A stretch of DNA of 6,778 bases from Rhodospirillales bacterium (GTDB lineage Bacteria > Pseudomonadota > Alphaproteobacteria > Acetobacterales > Acetobacteraceae). The stretch lies in NCBI GenBank assembly GCA_028870815.1, contig JAGWOU010000095.1, forward strand, positions 1 through 6,778, written 5' to 3'. The position numbers and the translations under genes are program-made. Shown here in pieces: positions 1-5,426 of the stretch (position 1 is its first letter; the number at the start of each line of letters is the position of its first letter). Below the pieces are notes generated by a model. The model saw nothing but the letters and a program-made list of their open reading frames with translations. It was not told the DNA's origin and did not search any database.

Positions 1-152
1 CCAACCCGAAGGACTGCCCGAAAAGCCCCACCGTGTTCAACCTGGGCTATGACCTGGAAGAAGCGGCGCGTTACCCCTGGGTGATGGAGCTGACCGGCGC
101 GCCGCCACGCGACAAGCCCCCGGGTGCGATGCAGGAGCAGCCCGGCCAATGA
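1..152 (+). CDS. C-terminal end of an unidentified protein (partial)
   Basis: Only the last 49 codons are present, in the frame whose codons begin at base 3, ending in TGA at 150-152. The readable tail contains FNLGYDLEEAARYPWVMELT (residues 12-31 of the fragment), then a Pro/Gly/Gln-rich, probably disordered end. I see no membrane segment or catalytic motif in this piece and do not recognise the family. Its stop codon overlaps the start of the downstream acyltransferase (ATGA, 149-152), so the two genes are probably cotranscribed and translationally coupled. That makes a role in the same lipid pathway plausible but unproven. The frame is supported by this overlap and by uninterrupted coding. 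The function is left open. Confidence 0.7.
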   Translation, partial: NPKDCPKSPTVFNLGYDLEEAARYPWVMELTGAPPRDKPPGAMQEQPGQ

Positions 153-1279
153 GCGGCATCCAGATTGTTCCCGTAACAGACAAGAAACTTCTCAAACGTT
201 TCATCCTGCTGCCGGAGCGGCTGCATAAAAACGACCCCGCTTATATTGCGCCTTTGCATATGGAGCGTGAGGAAGCGCTGGGGCCAAAGAATCCGTTTTT
301 TGGCCATGCCGAGGTGCAGTTCTGGCTGGCGGTGAAAGATGGCCGCGATGTAGGGCGCATCTCCGCGCAGATCGACGTGCTGGCGCTATCGTTAAATCCG
401 GATGCGCCGGGGCTGTTCGGCATGCTGGCCGCCGAGAACGACCCGGAGATTTTCCGCCTGTTGGTGGAGACCGCCGCCAATTGGCTGCGCGACCGCAGCA
501 GGACCCGGATGCAGGGTCCGTTCAACCTCAATATCAACGAGGAAACCGGCGTGCTGATCGACGGGTTCGACACGCCGCCGATGCTGCTGATGCCGCATGA
601 CCTGCCTTACGTGGCCCAGCAGCTTGAAGCGCTGGGTATGCAGAAGGCTAAGGATGTTATCGCCTATCTTTACGACATGCGCGTGGAGTTTCCCGCCAGC
701 GTGCAGCGCATGCTCTCACGCGCTCTGCCGCCGGGCGTTACCGTGCGCCAGCTCGACATGAAGCGCATCAAGGAGGAGATCAAGAACGTCACCTCCATCT
801 TCAACGATGCCTGGTCTCAGAACTGGGGCTTCGTGCCATTGACCGAGGAGGAGACCGATTATCTCTCCAAATCCCTGAAGCCGCTATTGCACCCGCGCTT
901 GACCAGCCTGGTGGAGCGTGATGGCGAGCCGGTGGCCTTCATGATCGCCCTGCCCAATCTCAACGAGGCGATCAAAGGGCTCGAGGGCAAGATTTTGCCC
1001 TTCGGCTGGGCCAAGCTGCTATGGCGTTTGAAGGTGGCGGGCGTGAAGACGGCGCGCGTGCCGCTGATGGGCGTGCGCCGCAGCGCCGCGAAGGACATCA
1101 TTGGCAGCTTGATGCCGTATCTGATGATCGACATGGTTCGCCGGGACGCGCTGAAGATGGGCTACACCCATATCGAGCTCTCATGGATTCTTGAGGACAA
1201 TATGCCGATGCGCCGGATGATCGAAAGCATGGACGCCAAGCCCTACAAAACCTACCGTGTTTTCGAAGCGCCGCTTTAG
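149..1279 (+). CDS. bcerS: GNAT-fold N-acyltransferase, probable bacterial ceramide synthase
   Basis: This 376-residue cytosolic protein has no signal peptide or membrane span. It belongs to the GNAT-like family represented in Caulobacter by the bacterial ceramide synthase, which N-acylates the sphingoid base; there the 3-keto base is thought to be acylated before reduction. Recognisable blocks are GPFNLNINEETG (123-134) followed by DGFDTPPMLLMPH (138-150), FNDAWSQNWGFVPL (218-231), and the C-terminal GNAT-like ELSWILEDNMPMRRMIE (343-359) with YKTYRVFE (366-373). The start at 149 fits the family N-terminus and has AGGAG at 133-137; it overlaps the preceding stop as ATGA. The 3' end overlaps the convergent reductase gene by four bases. 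The family also occurs in genomes where no sphingolipid link is known, and it is often annotated vaguely as N-acetyltransferase. The ceramide call therefore rests on the neighbouring ligase and reductase as well as on the sequence. Confidence 0.75.
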   Translation: MSGIQIVPVTDKKLLKRFILLPERLHKNDPAYIAPLHMEREEALGPKNPFFGHAEVQFWLAVKDGRDVGRISAQIDVLALSLNPDAPGLFGMLAAENDPEIFRLLVETAANWLRDRSRTRMQGPFNLNINEETGVLIDGFDTPPMLLMPHDLPYVAQQLEALGMQKAKDVIAYLYDMRVEFPASVQRMLSRALPPGVTVRQLDMKRIKEEIKNVTSIFNDAWSQNWGFVPLTEEETDYLSKSLKPLLHPRLTSLVERDGEPVAFMIALPNLNEAIKGLEGKILPFGWAKLLWRLKVAGVKTARVPLMGVRRSAAKDIIGSLMPYLMIDMVRRDALKMGYTHIELSWILEDNMPMRRMIESMDAKPYKTYRVFEAPL

Positions 1280-2232
1280 TCGCGCAGCCACCCCGCTTGC
1301 CGGTACCAAGCAGCGGTTTCAGCACAACCTTGCCGCAGGCCGATGCGCGGGGTGTAAATCTCGCGGGGCAGAAGTTCGTGCGGGTGTACCGTCCAGTCCG
1401 GGTGCAGAATTTCCCGCGCTTTGCCAAGGGTGAAAATCGGCGGCTTTGGCAGCATCTTGCCCGCCAGTTCCGAGGCGAAACCTGCCGCCAGTACCATCGC
1501 TTTTGGCAGGCGGGTCAGCCGGGCCCTACCACCCACGGCGCGGCGTGCTTCTTCCATCAGCACGCGCTGGGCATAGCCCTCCGGCTTTTCATCAGCCAGG
1601 GCGAAGCAGCCTGGCCGGAAATTTTCACCCGCCATGGCGGCAATGGCCCCGACCGCGTCCACCGCATGGATCACGGCGGCTTTCCCTTTGCCCAGCAATG
1701 GCGCGGCAGGGTATAAACTTGCCCGGAACAGTGCCAGGGTTGCCCTGTCCCATGGGCCGTAGATTGCCGGTGGGCGCAGAATGGCCAGCTGCCCGGGTGC
1801 ATCGCGGAACGCGTGCAGGGCAGCATCCTCGGCAGCCCGTTTGCTGAAGGCATAGTCGGAAAGCCCTGACTCCCGCGCCGCGAGAGATGATATCAGTACG
1901 AATTTGGCGTTGGGTGCCGTGCGCCGCGCGGCCCGCGCCAGTGCCGCCGTGCCGTCTTGGTTGCCGCGCAGGAATTCCGCCCGGTTGCGTGCCTTTATCA
2001 GCCCTGCCGCATGCACCACCACATCGGCGGATTCCACCAGCGATGCTAACGCCGCCTCATCTTCCAGGCTGCCGCGCAGTGTCTCGAATGAAATACCCTC
2101 GAAGGCCGGGTGCGATGGGTCCCGCCGTGCCAACAGCCGTATGCGGAACCCTGCCTTCGCCAGTGCCGGCACCAGATGCAGCCCCAGAAAACCCGTTCCG
2201 CCGGTAACTGCGGCGAGCGGGGGCGGGATCAT
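1276..2232 (-). CDS. cerR: Extended SDR reductase, probable 3-oxo-ceramide/3-ketosphinganine reductase
   Basis: This 318-residue NAD(P)-dependent epimerase/dehydratase-like protein has a Rossmann start VTGGTGFLG (9-17; Gly11, Gly14 and Gly17 form GxxGxxG). Arg36 and Arg37 follow the second beta strand, which hints at NADP preference. The active site is Ser115/Ser116 with Tyr127 and Lys131 in YAFSK, and RPPAIYGPWD (153-162) is the usual extended-SDR loop. In Caulobacter the homologous CerR reduces the 3-oxo group during ceramide synthesis, and its gene neighbours the acyl-AMP ligase gene, as here. Its ATG (2232-2230) overlaps the ligase stop as ATGA, and no clear Shine-Dalgarno sequence precedes it, so translation is probably coupled. 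The TAA stop (1278-1276) lies inside the end of the convergent acyltransferase gene. Hopanoid or sugar epimerase relatives share the fold. The specific substrate is inferred from context. Confidence 0.78.
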   Translation of the reverse strand: MIPPPLAAVTGGTGFLGLHLVPALAKAGFRIRLLARRDPSHPAFEGISFETLRGSLEDEAALASLVESADVVVHAAGLIKARNRAEFLRGNQDGTAALARAARRTAPNAKFVLISSLAARESGLSDYAFSKRAAEDAALHAFRDAPGQLAILRPPAIYGPWDRATLALFRASLYPAAPLLGKGKAAVIHAVDAVGAIAAMAGENFRPGCFALADEKPEGYAQRVLMEEARRAVGGRARLTRLPKAMVLAAGFASELAGKMLPKPPIFTLGKAREILHPDWTVHPHELLPREIYTPRIGLRQGCAETAAWYRQAGWLRD

Positions 2233-3968
2233 TCAGCGGCGGTGGCGGCGGCCTGGGGCAGAAATGCCCCTTCCAGATACATCAGCCTGGCGCGGGAACG
2301 GCTGAGCTTGCCGGAGGAAGTCTGCGGCAGGCTGTGCGGCGGCACCAGCACCACGCGGGTTTCCAGCCCCTGGCGGCCACGGAAGAAGCGTGTGAGGTCC
2401 AGTATCAGGGCCTCGCGCTGGGCGGGGTCCGTCGCGCGGCACTGCACGAGAACCACTACCTCCTCATCCTCGCCATTATCCACCGAGAACACCGCCACAT
2501 CGCCGCTGCGCAGCACGGCAGTCTCCGCCTCCGCGGCCCATTCCAGATCTTGCGGCCAAACATTGCGGCCATTGACGATAACGAGATCCTTTGCCCGGCC
2601 GGTGATGACGATCTGCCCGTTGATGAGATAGCCAAGATCGCCGGTATCCAGCCAGCCATCCTGCGAGAGGACGCGGGTGGTTTCCTCGGGCGCGCCGAAA
2701 TAGCCCAGCATCAGGCTCGGCCCGCGTACGAAAAGGCGTCCCACTTCACGTTCCGCCAGCAGAGCGCCGTCCTCGCCGCGCACCTCCACCTCGTGTTCGG
2801 GCAGCATCTGGCCGCAGACGATGAAATGCCGGGTCCGCTCGCTGTTTTCATTGGCGGGCACGGCGCGGTGCTCGCGTTCCAACACCAGCCCGTCCACCGC
2901 GTCTTCCTGTGCGCCTTGGCCTTCCGGGCTGAAGCTCAGTGCCACGGTGGTCTCGGCCATGCCGTAGCAAGGCATGAGGGCCTTTGCCGAGAAGCCGCTG
3001 GCGCCGAAGCGTTCAGCAAAGCGCGTCAGCACCGCCGGGCGGATCATGTCTCCGCCGATGCCGGCGCGCCGCCAGGAGGACAGGTCGATCCCCTCGGTTG
3101 AAGCCGTTTGCGCGCGGCGGGCGCAAAGCTCGTACCCGAAGGAGGGGCTGAAGGAGATGCTGCCCTTGTTGCGGGTGATAAGCTGCAGCCAAAGCAGCGG
3201 GCGGCGGGCGAATTCCCGGGTGGGCAGAATATCGACCGAAAGCTGGCAGGCCAGGGGCATCAGCAAAAAGCCGACCAGCCCCATATCGTGGTAAAACGGC
3301 AGCCAGCTGGTGCAGCGGTCACTGTCGGTCACCTGCAAGCCATGTTTGGCCATGTAGTATGCATTGGCCATGAAGGCCGCCTGCGTGATGGCGACGCCGA
3401 GCGGAAACCGCGTGCTGCCGGAGGAGAACTGCAAGTAAGCGAGCGACTCGGGCGCAGGCAGGCTGGCCTCGTCCACCATTGGCGCGTTATCCAGCTCGGA
3501 GATCACGCCCGAACAACGTAGATCGAGCCCCTCCACAGCCTCCGCCAGCCAGTCCGCCAGCACGGCCGGGCCGAATACGGCATGGGCGTCGGCGCCCTGG
3601 ATCATCCGGCGCAGGAAGGAGATGTAACCGTCTTTCCCGCCAAAGGCGGCAGGCAAGGGCAGGGGAGCTGGCACCAGCCCGGCATATTGGCAGGCAAAGA
3701 AGGCGCGGGCGAAGTCCCCATCGCTCTCGGCCAGCAGCCCCACGCGCTCACCTGGCTTCAACCCCATGCCCAGAAGGCGCCGCGCCAGGGCAATGGCCTG
3801 GGTGCGCAGTGCGGCATAGGGCAGCACTTCGGTGAGAATGCCTTTGCCGGAGTAGAAATTCAGGCCCGTGGTACCAAGGGCGGCATAATCCAGGGCTTCC
3901 GCCATGGTCCCAAAATCGGCGAGACGCTTGACCAGCCCGTCGTTATGAGTCGGGGTAGGCTCAGTCAT
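2229..3968 (-). CDS. Fatty acyl-AMP ligase (FAAL/FadD-like), probably loads an acyl carrier protein
   Basis: This 579-residue enzyme of the ANL adenylate-forming superfamily has its motifs in order: phosphate loop LQFSSGSTRFPLGV (179-192), WLPFYHDMGLVG (222-233, typical of FAALs, His227), CYGMAETT (334-341), GWLDTGDLGY (438-447, Asp444 for ribose), GRAKDLVIVNGRNVWPQDLE (457-476) and a C-terminal SSGKLSR (551-557) with candidate catalytic Lys554. Length and motifs fit enzymes that activate fatty acids with ATP and pass them to an ACP phosphopantetheine. In Caulobacter a ligase of this kind beside cerR is needed for ceramide synthesis. No carrier protein is encoded in this window. The usual Lys of the phosphate loop (PKG) is Leu190 here. 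The ATG at 3968 is preceded by only a weak AGG (3975-3973). This is the first gene of a minus-strand operon with the reductase. A fatty-acid CoA ligase is the alternative reading. Confidence 0.85.
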   Translation of the reverse strand: MTEPTPTHNDGLVKRLADFGTMAEALDYAALGTTGLNFYSGKGILTEVLPYAALRTQAIALARRLLGMGLKPGERVGLLAESDGDFARAFFACQYAGLVPAPLPLPAAFGGKDGYISFLRRMIQGADAHAVFGPAVLADWLAEAVEGLDLRCSGVISELDNAPMVDEASLPAPESLAYLQFSSGSTRFPLGVAITQAAFMANAYYMAKHGLQVTDSDRCTSWLPFYHDMGLVGFLLMPLACQLSVDILPTREFARRPLLWLQLITRNKGSISFSPSFGYELCARRAQTASTEGIDLSSWRRAGIGGDMIRPAVLTRFAERFGASGFSAKALMPCYGMAETTVALSFSPEGQGAQEDAVDGLVLEREHRAVPANENSERTRHFIVCGQMLPEHEVEVRGEDGALLAEREVGRLFVRGPSLMLGYFGAPEETTRVLSQDGWLDTGDLGYLINGQIVITGRAKDLVIVNGRNVWPQDLEWAAEAETAVLRSGDVAVFSVDNGEDEEVVVLVQCRATDPAQREALILDLTRFFRGRQGLETRVVLVPPHSLPQTSSGKLSRSRARLMYLEGAFLPQAAATAAE

Positions 3969-3997
3969 GTCGCCTGTAAAACGCCGTGGATGCCATC

Positions 3998-4013
3998 CTG
4001 TTCGCGCTAACAG
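3998..4013. promoter_or_regulatory. 16-base palindrome, candidate operator in the divergent control region
   Basis: CTGTTCGCGCTAACAG reads almost the same on both strands; only the C/T pair at 4003/4008 breaks the symmetry. It sits 30-45 bases upstream of the acyl-AMP ligase start and about 90 upstream of the glycosyltransferase start, in the 137-base gap between these divergent genes. A weak minus-strand promoter, TTGCCA (4032-4027) with 17 bases to TAGCGC (4009-4004), would place its -10 inside the palindrome, as expected for a repressor site. The dyad is seen in the sequence; its function is inferred. Confidence 0.4.
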
Positions 4014-4050
4014 AGTCGCAAGAAATTGGCAATGGTGTTACTGAGGGCGG

Positions 4051-4080
4051 TTGACAGTGCCGGCATGTGCCGCTTAGCAA
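4051..4080 (+). promoter_or_regulatory. Candidate promoter of the glycosyltransferase gene
   Basis: A perfect TTGACA -35 element lies at 4051-4056. With an 18-base spacer the best -10 is TAGCAA (4075-4080), a weak match. Transcription would begin near 4087, giving a leader of about 20 bases before the ATG at 4106. This arrangement argues against a GTG start at 4067, which would lie inside the promoter. The -35 is convincing; the -10 is not. Confidence 0.4.
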
Positions 4081-4105
4081 ACCGGCTTTCTGCCGCGAAG
4101 CCGTC

Positions 4106-5077
4106 ATGAGCATCCCAAAAACGCTGCATTTTTGCTGGATTGGCCCCAATCTCGCCTGGGCGCATGGCTTCGCGCTGCTCTCCGCCGCCGCGCAAGGCGG
4201 CATGGATGAGATTATCCTGCACCATACGGACGAATTGGCGGATGGCCCGGTGCTTCGCGCCTTAACAAGTGCGGGGATCATCTGCCGGCGTCTCGTCCCG
4301 GAGATGTTGCTGGTGCCGGTGCAGGCGGATTTGGGCCTGGGCGAGGCGTTAACGCGGCTTTATGCCCGCCTCTCCAGCCCTGTGCAGCGGGCGGATCTGC
4401 TGCGCGCCGCCATCCTGTACCACCGGGGCGGCGTTTACATGGATGTGGACACCATCACCGTCGCGCCGCTCACGCCGTTGTTGGAAGTGCCACAATTCAT
4501 CGGGGCGGAACGGATCGTCTGGCCACATTGGGTGCGCGCCTCCCGCTCGCCTTTGGTTTGGGCGAAGCATCTGGGTCTGGATGCGTTGCGCAAGATGTTG
4601 CGCCGCATGCCCAGCGGGTGGCGCGCCTTTCGCGCCGTTGAGGGCTGGTATGCACCGGCGGTGAACAATGCGGTGATGGGCGGTGAGGCCGGTGCATCCT
4701 TGTTCGCGGCGGCGTTGCGGGCCATGGCGGCTTTGCCCGAGGCGGATTCCCGCGGTGCTTACGCGCTGGGGCCAGATCTCTACCAGTCGTTGCTGGAGGC
4801 CGCGCCGCTGCCGGGCCTGGTGGTTCATGACCCCGCCTGCTTCTATCCGCTTGGGCCGGAAATCTCCGAGCATTGGTTTCGCCCTTGCCGCAACGCGCCT
4901 GCCTGGCTCTCCCGCCTGCTTAGCCCGCAGACCAGGGTCGCGCATTGGTATGGCTCTGTCCGTACCAAACCGCATGTGGCCGTCATCAGCCCGGAATTTA
5001 TCCGCGCCCACCGCCAAACCCAGCTTTACAGCGCCCTCGTGGCGGCCACGCTTCCGGGTTTATCCACCCTTATGTAA
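4106..5077 (+). CDS. DXD glycosyltransferase, GT32 / Gly_transf_sug type
   Basis: This 323-residue protein begins IPKTLHFCWIG (residues 3-13), the usual opening of OCH1/GT32-like transferases. The core QRADLLRAAILYHRGGVYMD (94-113) contains the DXD metal/nucleotide-sugar motif as Asp113-Val-Asp115. Further blocks are NNAVMGG (187-193), LGPDLY (221-226) and VAHWYGS (278-284). It has no signal peptide or transmembrane helix, so it probably works at the cytoplasmic face with a nucleotide sugar. The acceptor cannot be read from sequence. Many bacterial relatives are annotated as capsule or LPS transferases, while the yeast enzymes that mannosylate inositol phosphoceramide (Sur1/Csh1) are also GT32. 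An in-frame GTG at 4067 would add 13 residues; ATG 4106 is preferred because the family motif starts right after it and a promoter lies upstream. The Shine-Dalgarno sequence is weak. It is divergent from the acyl-AMP ligase and lies upstream of the inositol genes in the same direction. Confidence 0.82.
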   Translation: MSIPKTLHFCWIGPNLAWAHGFALLSAAAQGGMDEIILHHTDELADGPVLRALTSAGIICRRLVPEMLLVPVQADLGLGEALTRLYARLSSPVQRADLLRAAILYHRGGVYMDVDTITVAPLTPLLEVPQFIGAERIVWPHWVRASRSPLVWAKHLGLDALRKMLRRMPSGWRAFRAVEGWYAPAVNNAVMGGEAGASLFAAALRAMAALPEADSRGAYALGPDLYQSLLEAAPLPGLVVHDPACFYPLGPEISEHWFRPCRNAPAWLSRLLSPQTRVAHWYGSVRTKPHVAVISPEFIRAHRQTQLYSALVAATLPGLSTLM

Positions 5078-5100
5078 GCGGGCTGTAAACGCAGCTTACA
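5073..5100 (+). repeat. Inverted repeat spanning the glycosyltransferase stop codon
   Basis: TGTAAGC (5073-5079) pairs perfectly with GCTTACA (5094-5100) across a 14-base loop, and the TAA stop (5075-5077) lies in the left arm. No T run follows, so this is at best a weak or Rho-assisted transcript end, or an mRNA 3' stabilising hairpin. The symmetry is seen directly; the role is uncertain. Confidence 0.35.
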
Positions 5101-5103
5101 CCG

Positions 5104-5121
5104 CTGTCACACTTGCGACAC
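5104..5121 (+). promoter_or_regulatory. Candidate PhoB box or dyad operator upstream of the inositol operon
   Basis: CTGTCAC (5104-5110) is an exact Pho-box-type half-site. Four bases later GCGACAC (5115-5121) matches CTGTCAC at four of seven positions, giving the 7-4-7 spacing of a PhoB site. A -10-like TAGGAG at 5136 lies at a suitable distance. The same bases can instead be read as an inverted repeat TGTCACA-CT-TGCGACA (5105-5120) with one mismatched pair, which would suit a dimeric repressor overlapping the TTGCGA -35. One strong and one weak half-site is thin evidence. Confidence 0.25.
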
Positions 5122-5196
5122 ATGATAGAACAAGGTAGGAGGCAGGCTTACTTACCGCGCAAAGTTCGGACTCACCCAGGTTCGCCCGCAGTCCGT

Positions 5197-5229
5197 CCGG
5201 AGCCTATGCGTGAAAGCGTGTCGCTCCGG
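5197..5229 (+). repeat. Stem-loop in the long leader
   Basis: CCGGAGC (5197-5203) is exactly complementary to GCTCCGG (5223-5229) with a 19-base loop that contains two copies of GCGTG (5208-5212 and 5216-5220). It would form a GC-rich hairpin in the presumed 5' leader of the inositol phosphate synthase transcript, about 200 bases before its start codon. There is no T run, so it is not an intrinsic terminator. Chance formation in GC-rich DNA is possible. Confidence 0.3.
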
Positions 5230-5414
5230 TGCCGATTTTCCTGGCAAGGCTGCGACGAGCAGGAGGCTTTGGGTTCAGGGTTGAGGTACAAAAGCGAGTC
5301 CGGGAATGGCCATTTAGCGCGGCGCGCAAGCGTGCATCGTGCCTCTGTGCCCGTGTGCCGTCTGGCCGTGGCTCCCTCCATGGCGTCCCCGCACCCGGTA
5401 GACATCAGCGAGAA

Positions 5415-5420
5415 ACGAGG
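5415..5420 (+). promoter_or_regulatory. Ribosome binding site that decides the inositol phosphate synthase start
   Basis: ACGAGG lies six bases before ATG 5427. The family N-terminus (IRIAIAGVGN) begins seven residues into the product of this ATG, so this site rules out the in-frame GTG at 5229, which would add 66 unrelated residues. Confidence 0.65.
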
Positions 5421-5426
5421 TTGATT

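Larger units (their letters stand above)
5078..5426 (+). other. Gene-free 349-base region upstream of the inositol operon
   Basis: I see no credible gene here. Open frames cross it, including an in-frame upstream extension of the inositol phosphate synthase from GTG 5229, but they lack a ribosome site at their starts and show low-complexity Arg/Ser/Ala composition. What it holds is: the right arm of the inverted repeat; a Pho-box-like or dyad element at 5104-5121; a possible TTGCGA (5113-5118) / TAGGAG (5136-5141) promoter with a 17-base spacer; a 7-base inverted repeat (5197-5203 and 5223-5229); and a 10-base palindrome AATGGCCATT (5305-5314). If transcription starts near 5148, the synthase mRNA has a leader of about 280 bases, long enough for post-transcriptional control or a small RNA. 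I recognise no known riboswitch. Confidence 0.5.

Noticed and set aside
2334..3101. 255-codon plus-strand frame inside the acyl-AMP ligase gene
   Set aside because: The opposite strand encodes a full set of ordered adenylating-enzyme motifs; the plus-strand product shows none.
4067..4105. GTG start for the glycosyltransferase 13 codons upstream
   Set aside because: It lies within the probable promoter, has no ribosome site, and the family N-terminal motif begins right after ATG 4106.
4349..5017. 222-codon minus-strand frame inside the glycosyltransferase gene
   Set aside because: It is a shadow of a gene with clear DXD-family motifs, and its own product has biased composition.
5073..5100. 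Inverted repeat as a strong intrinsic terminator
   Set aside because: The stem is only 7 pairs with a 14-base loop and no T run follows. It is kept only as an inverted repeat.
5113..5424. 103-codon open frame in the gene-free region
   Set aside because: No Shine-Dalgarno sequence, low-complexity composition with many Arg and Ser, no recognisable domain, and it overlaps the presumed promoter.
5229..5426. In-frame N-terminal extension of inositol phosphate synthase from GTG 5229
   Set aside because: The 66 extra residues are Arg/Ala-rich and outside the family. A good ribosome site and ATG at 5427 match the family N-terminus.
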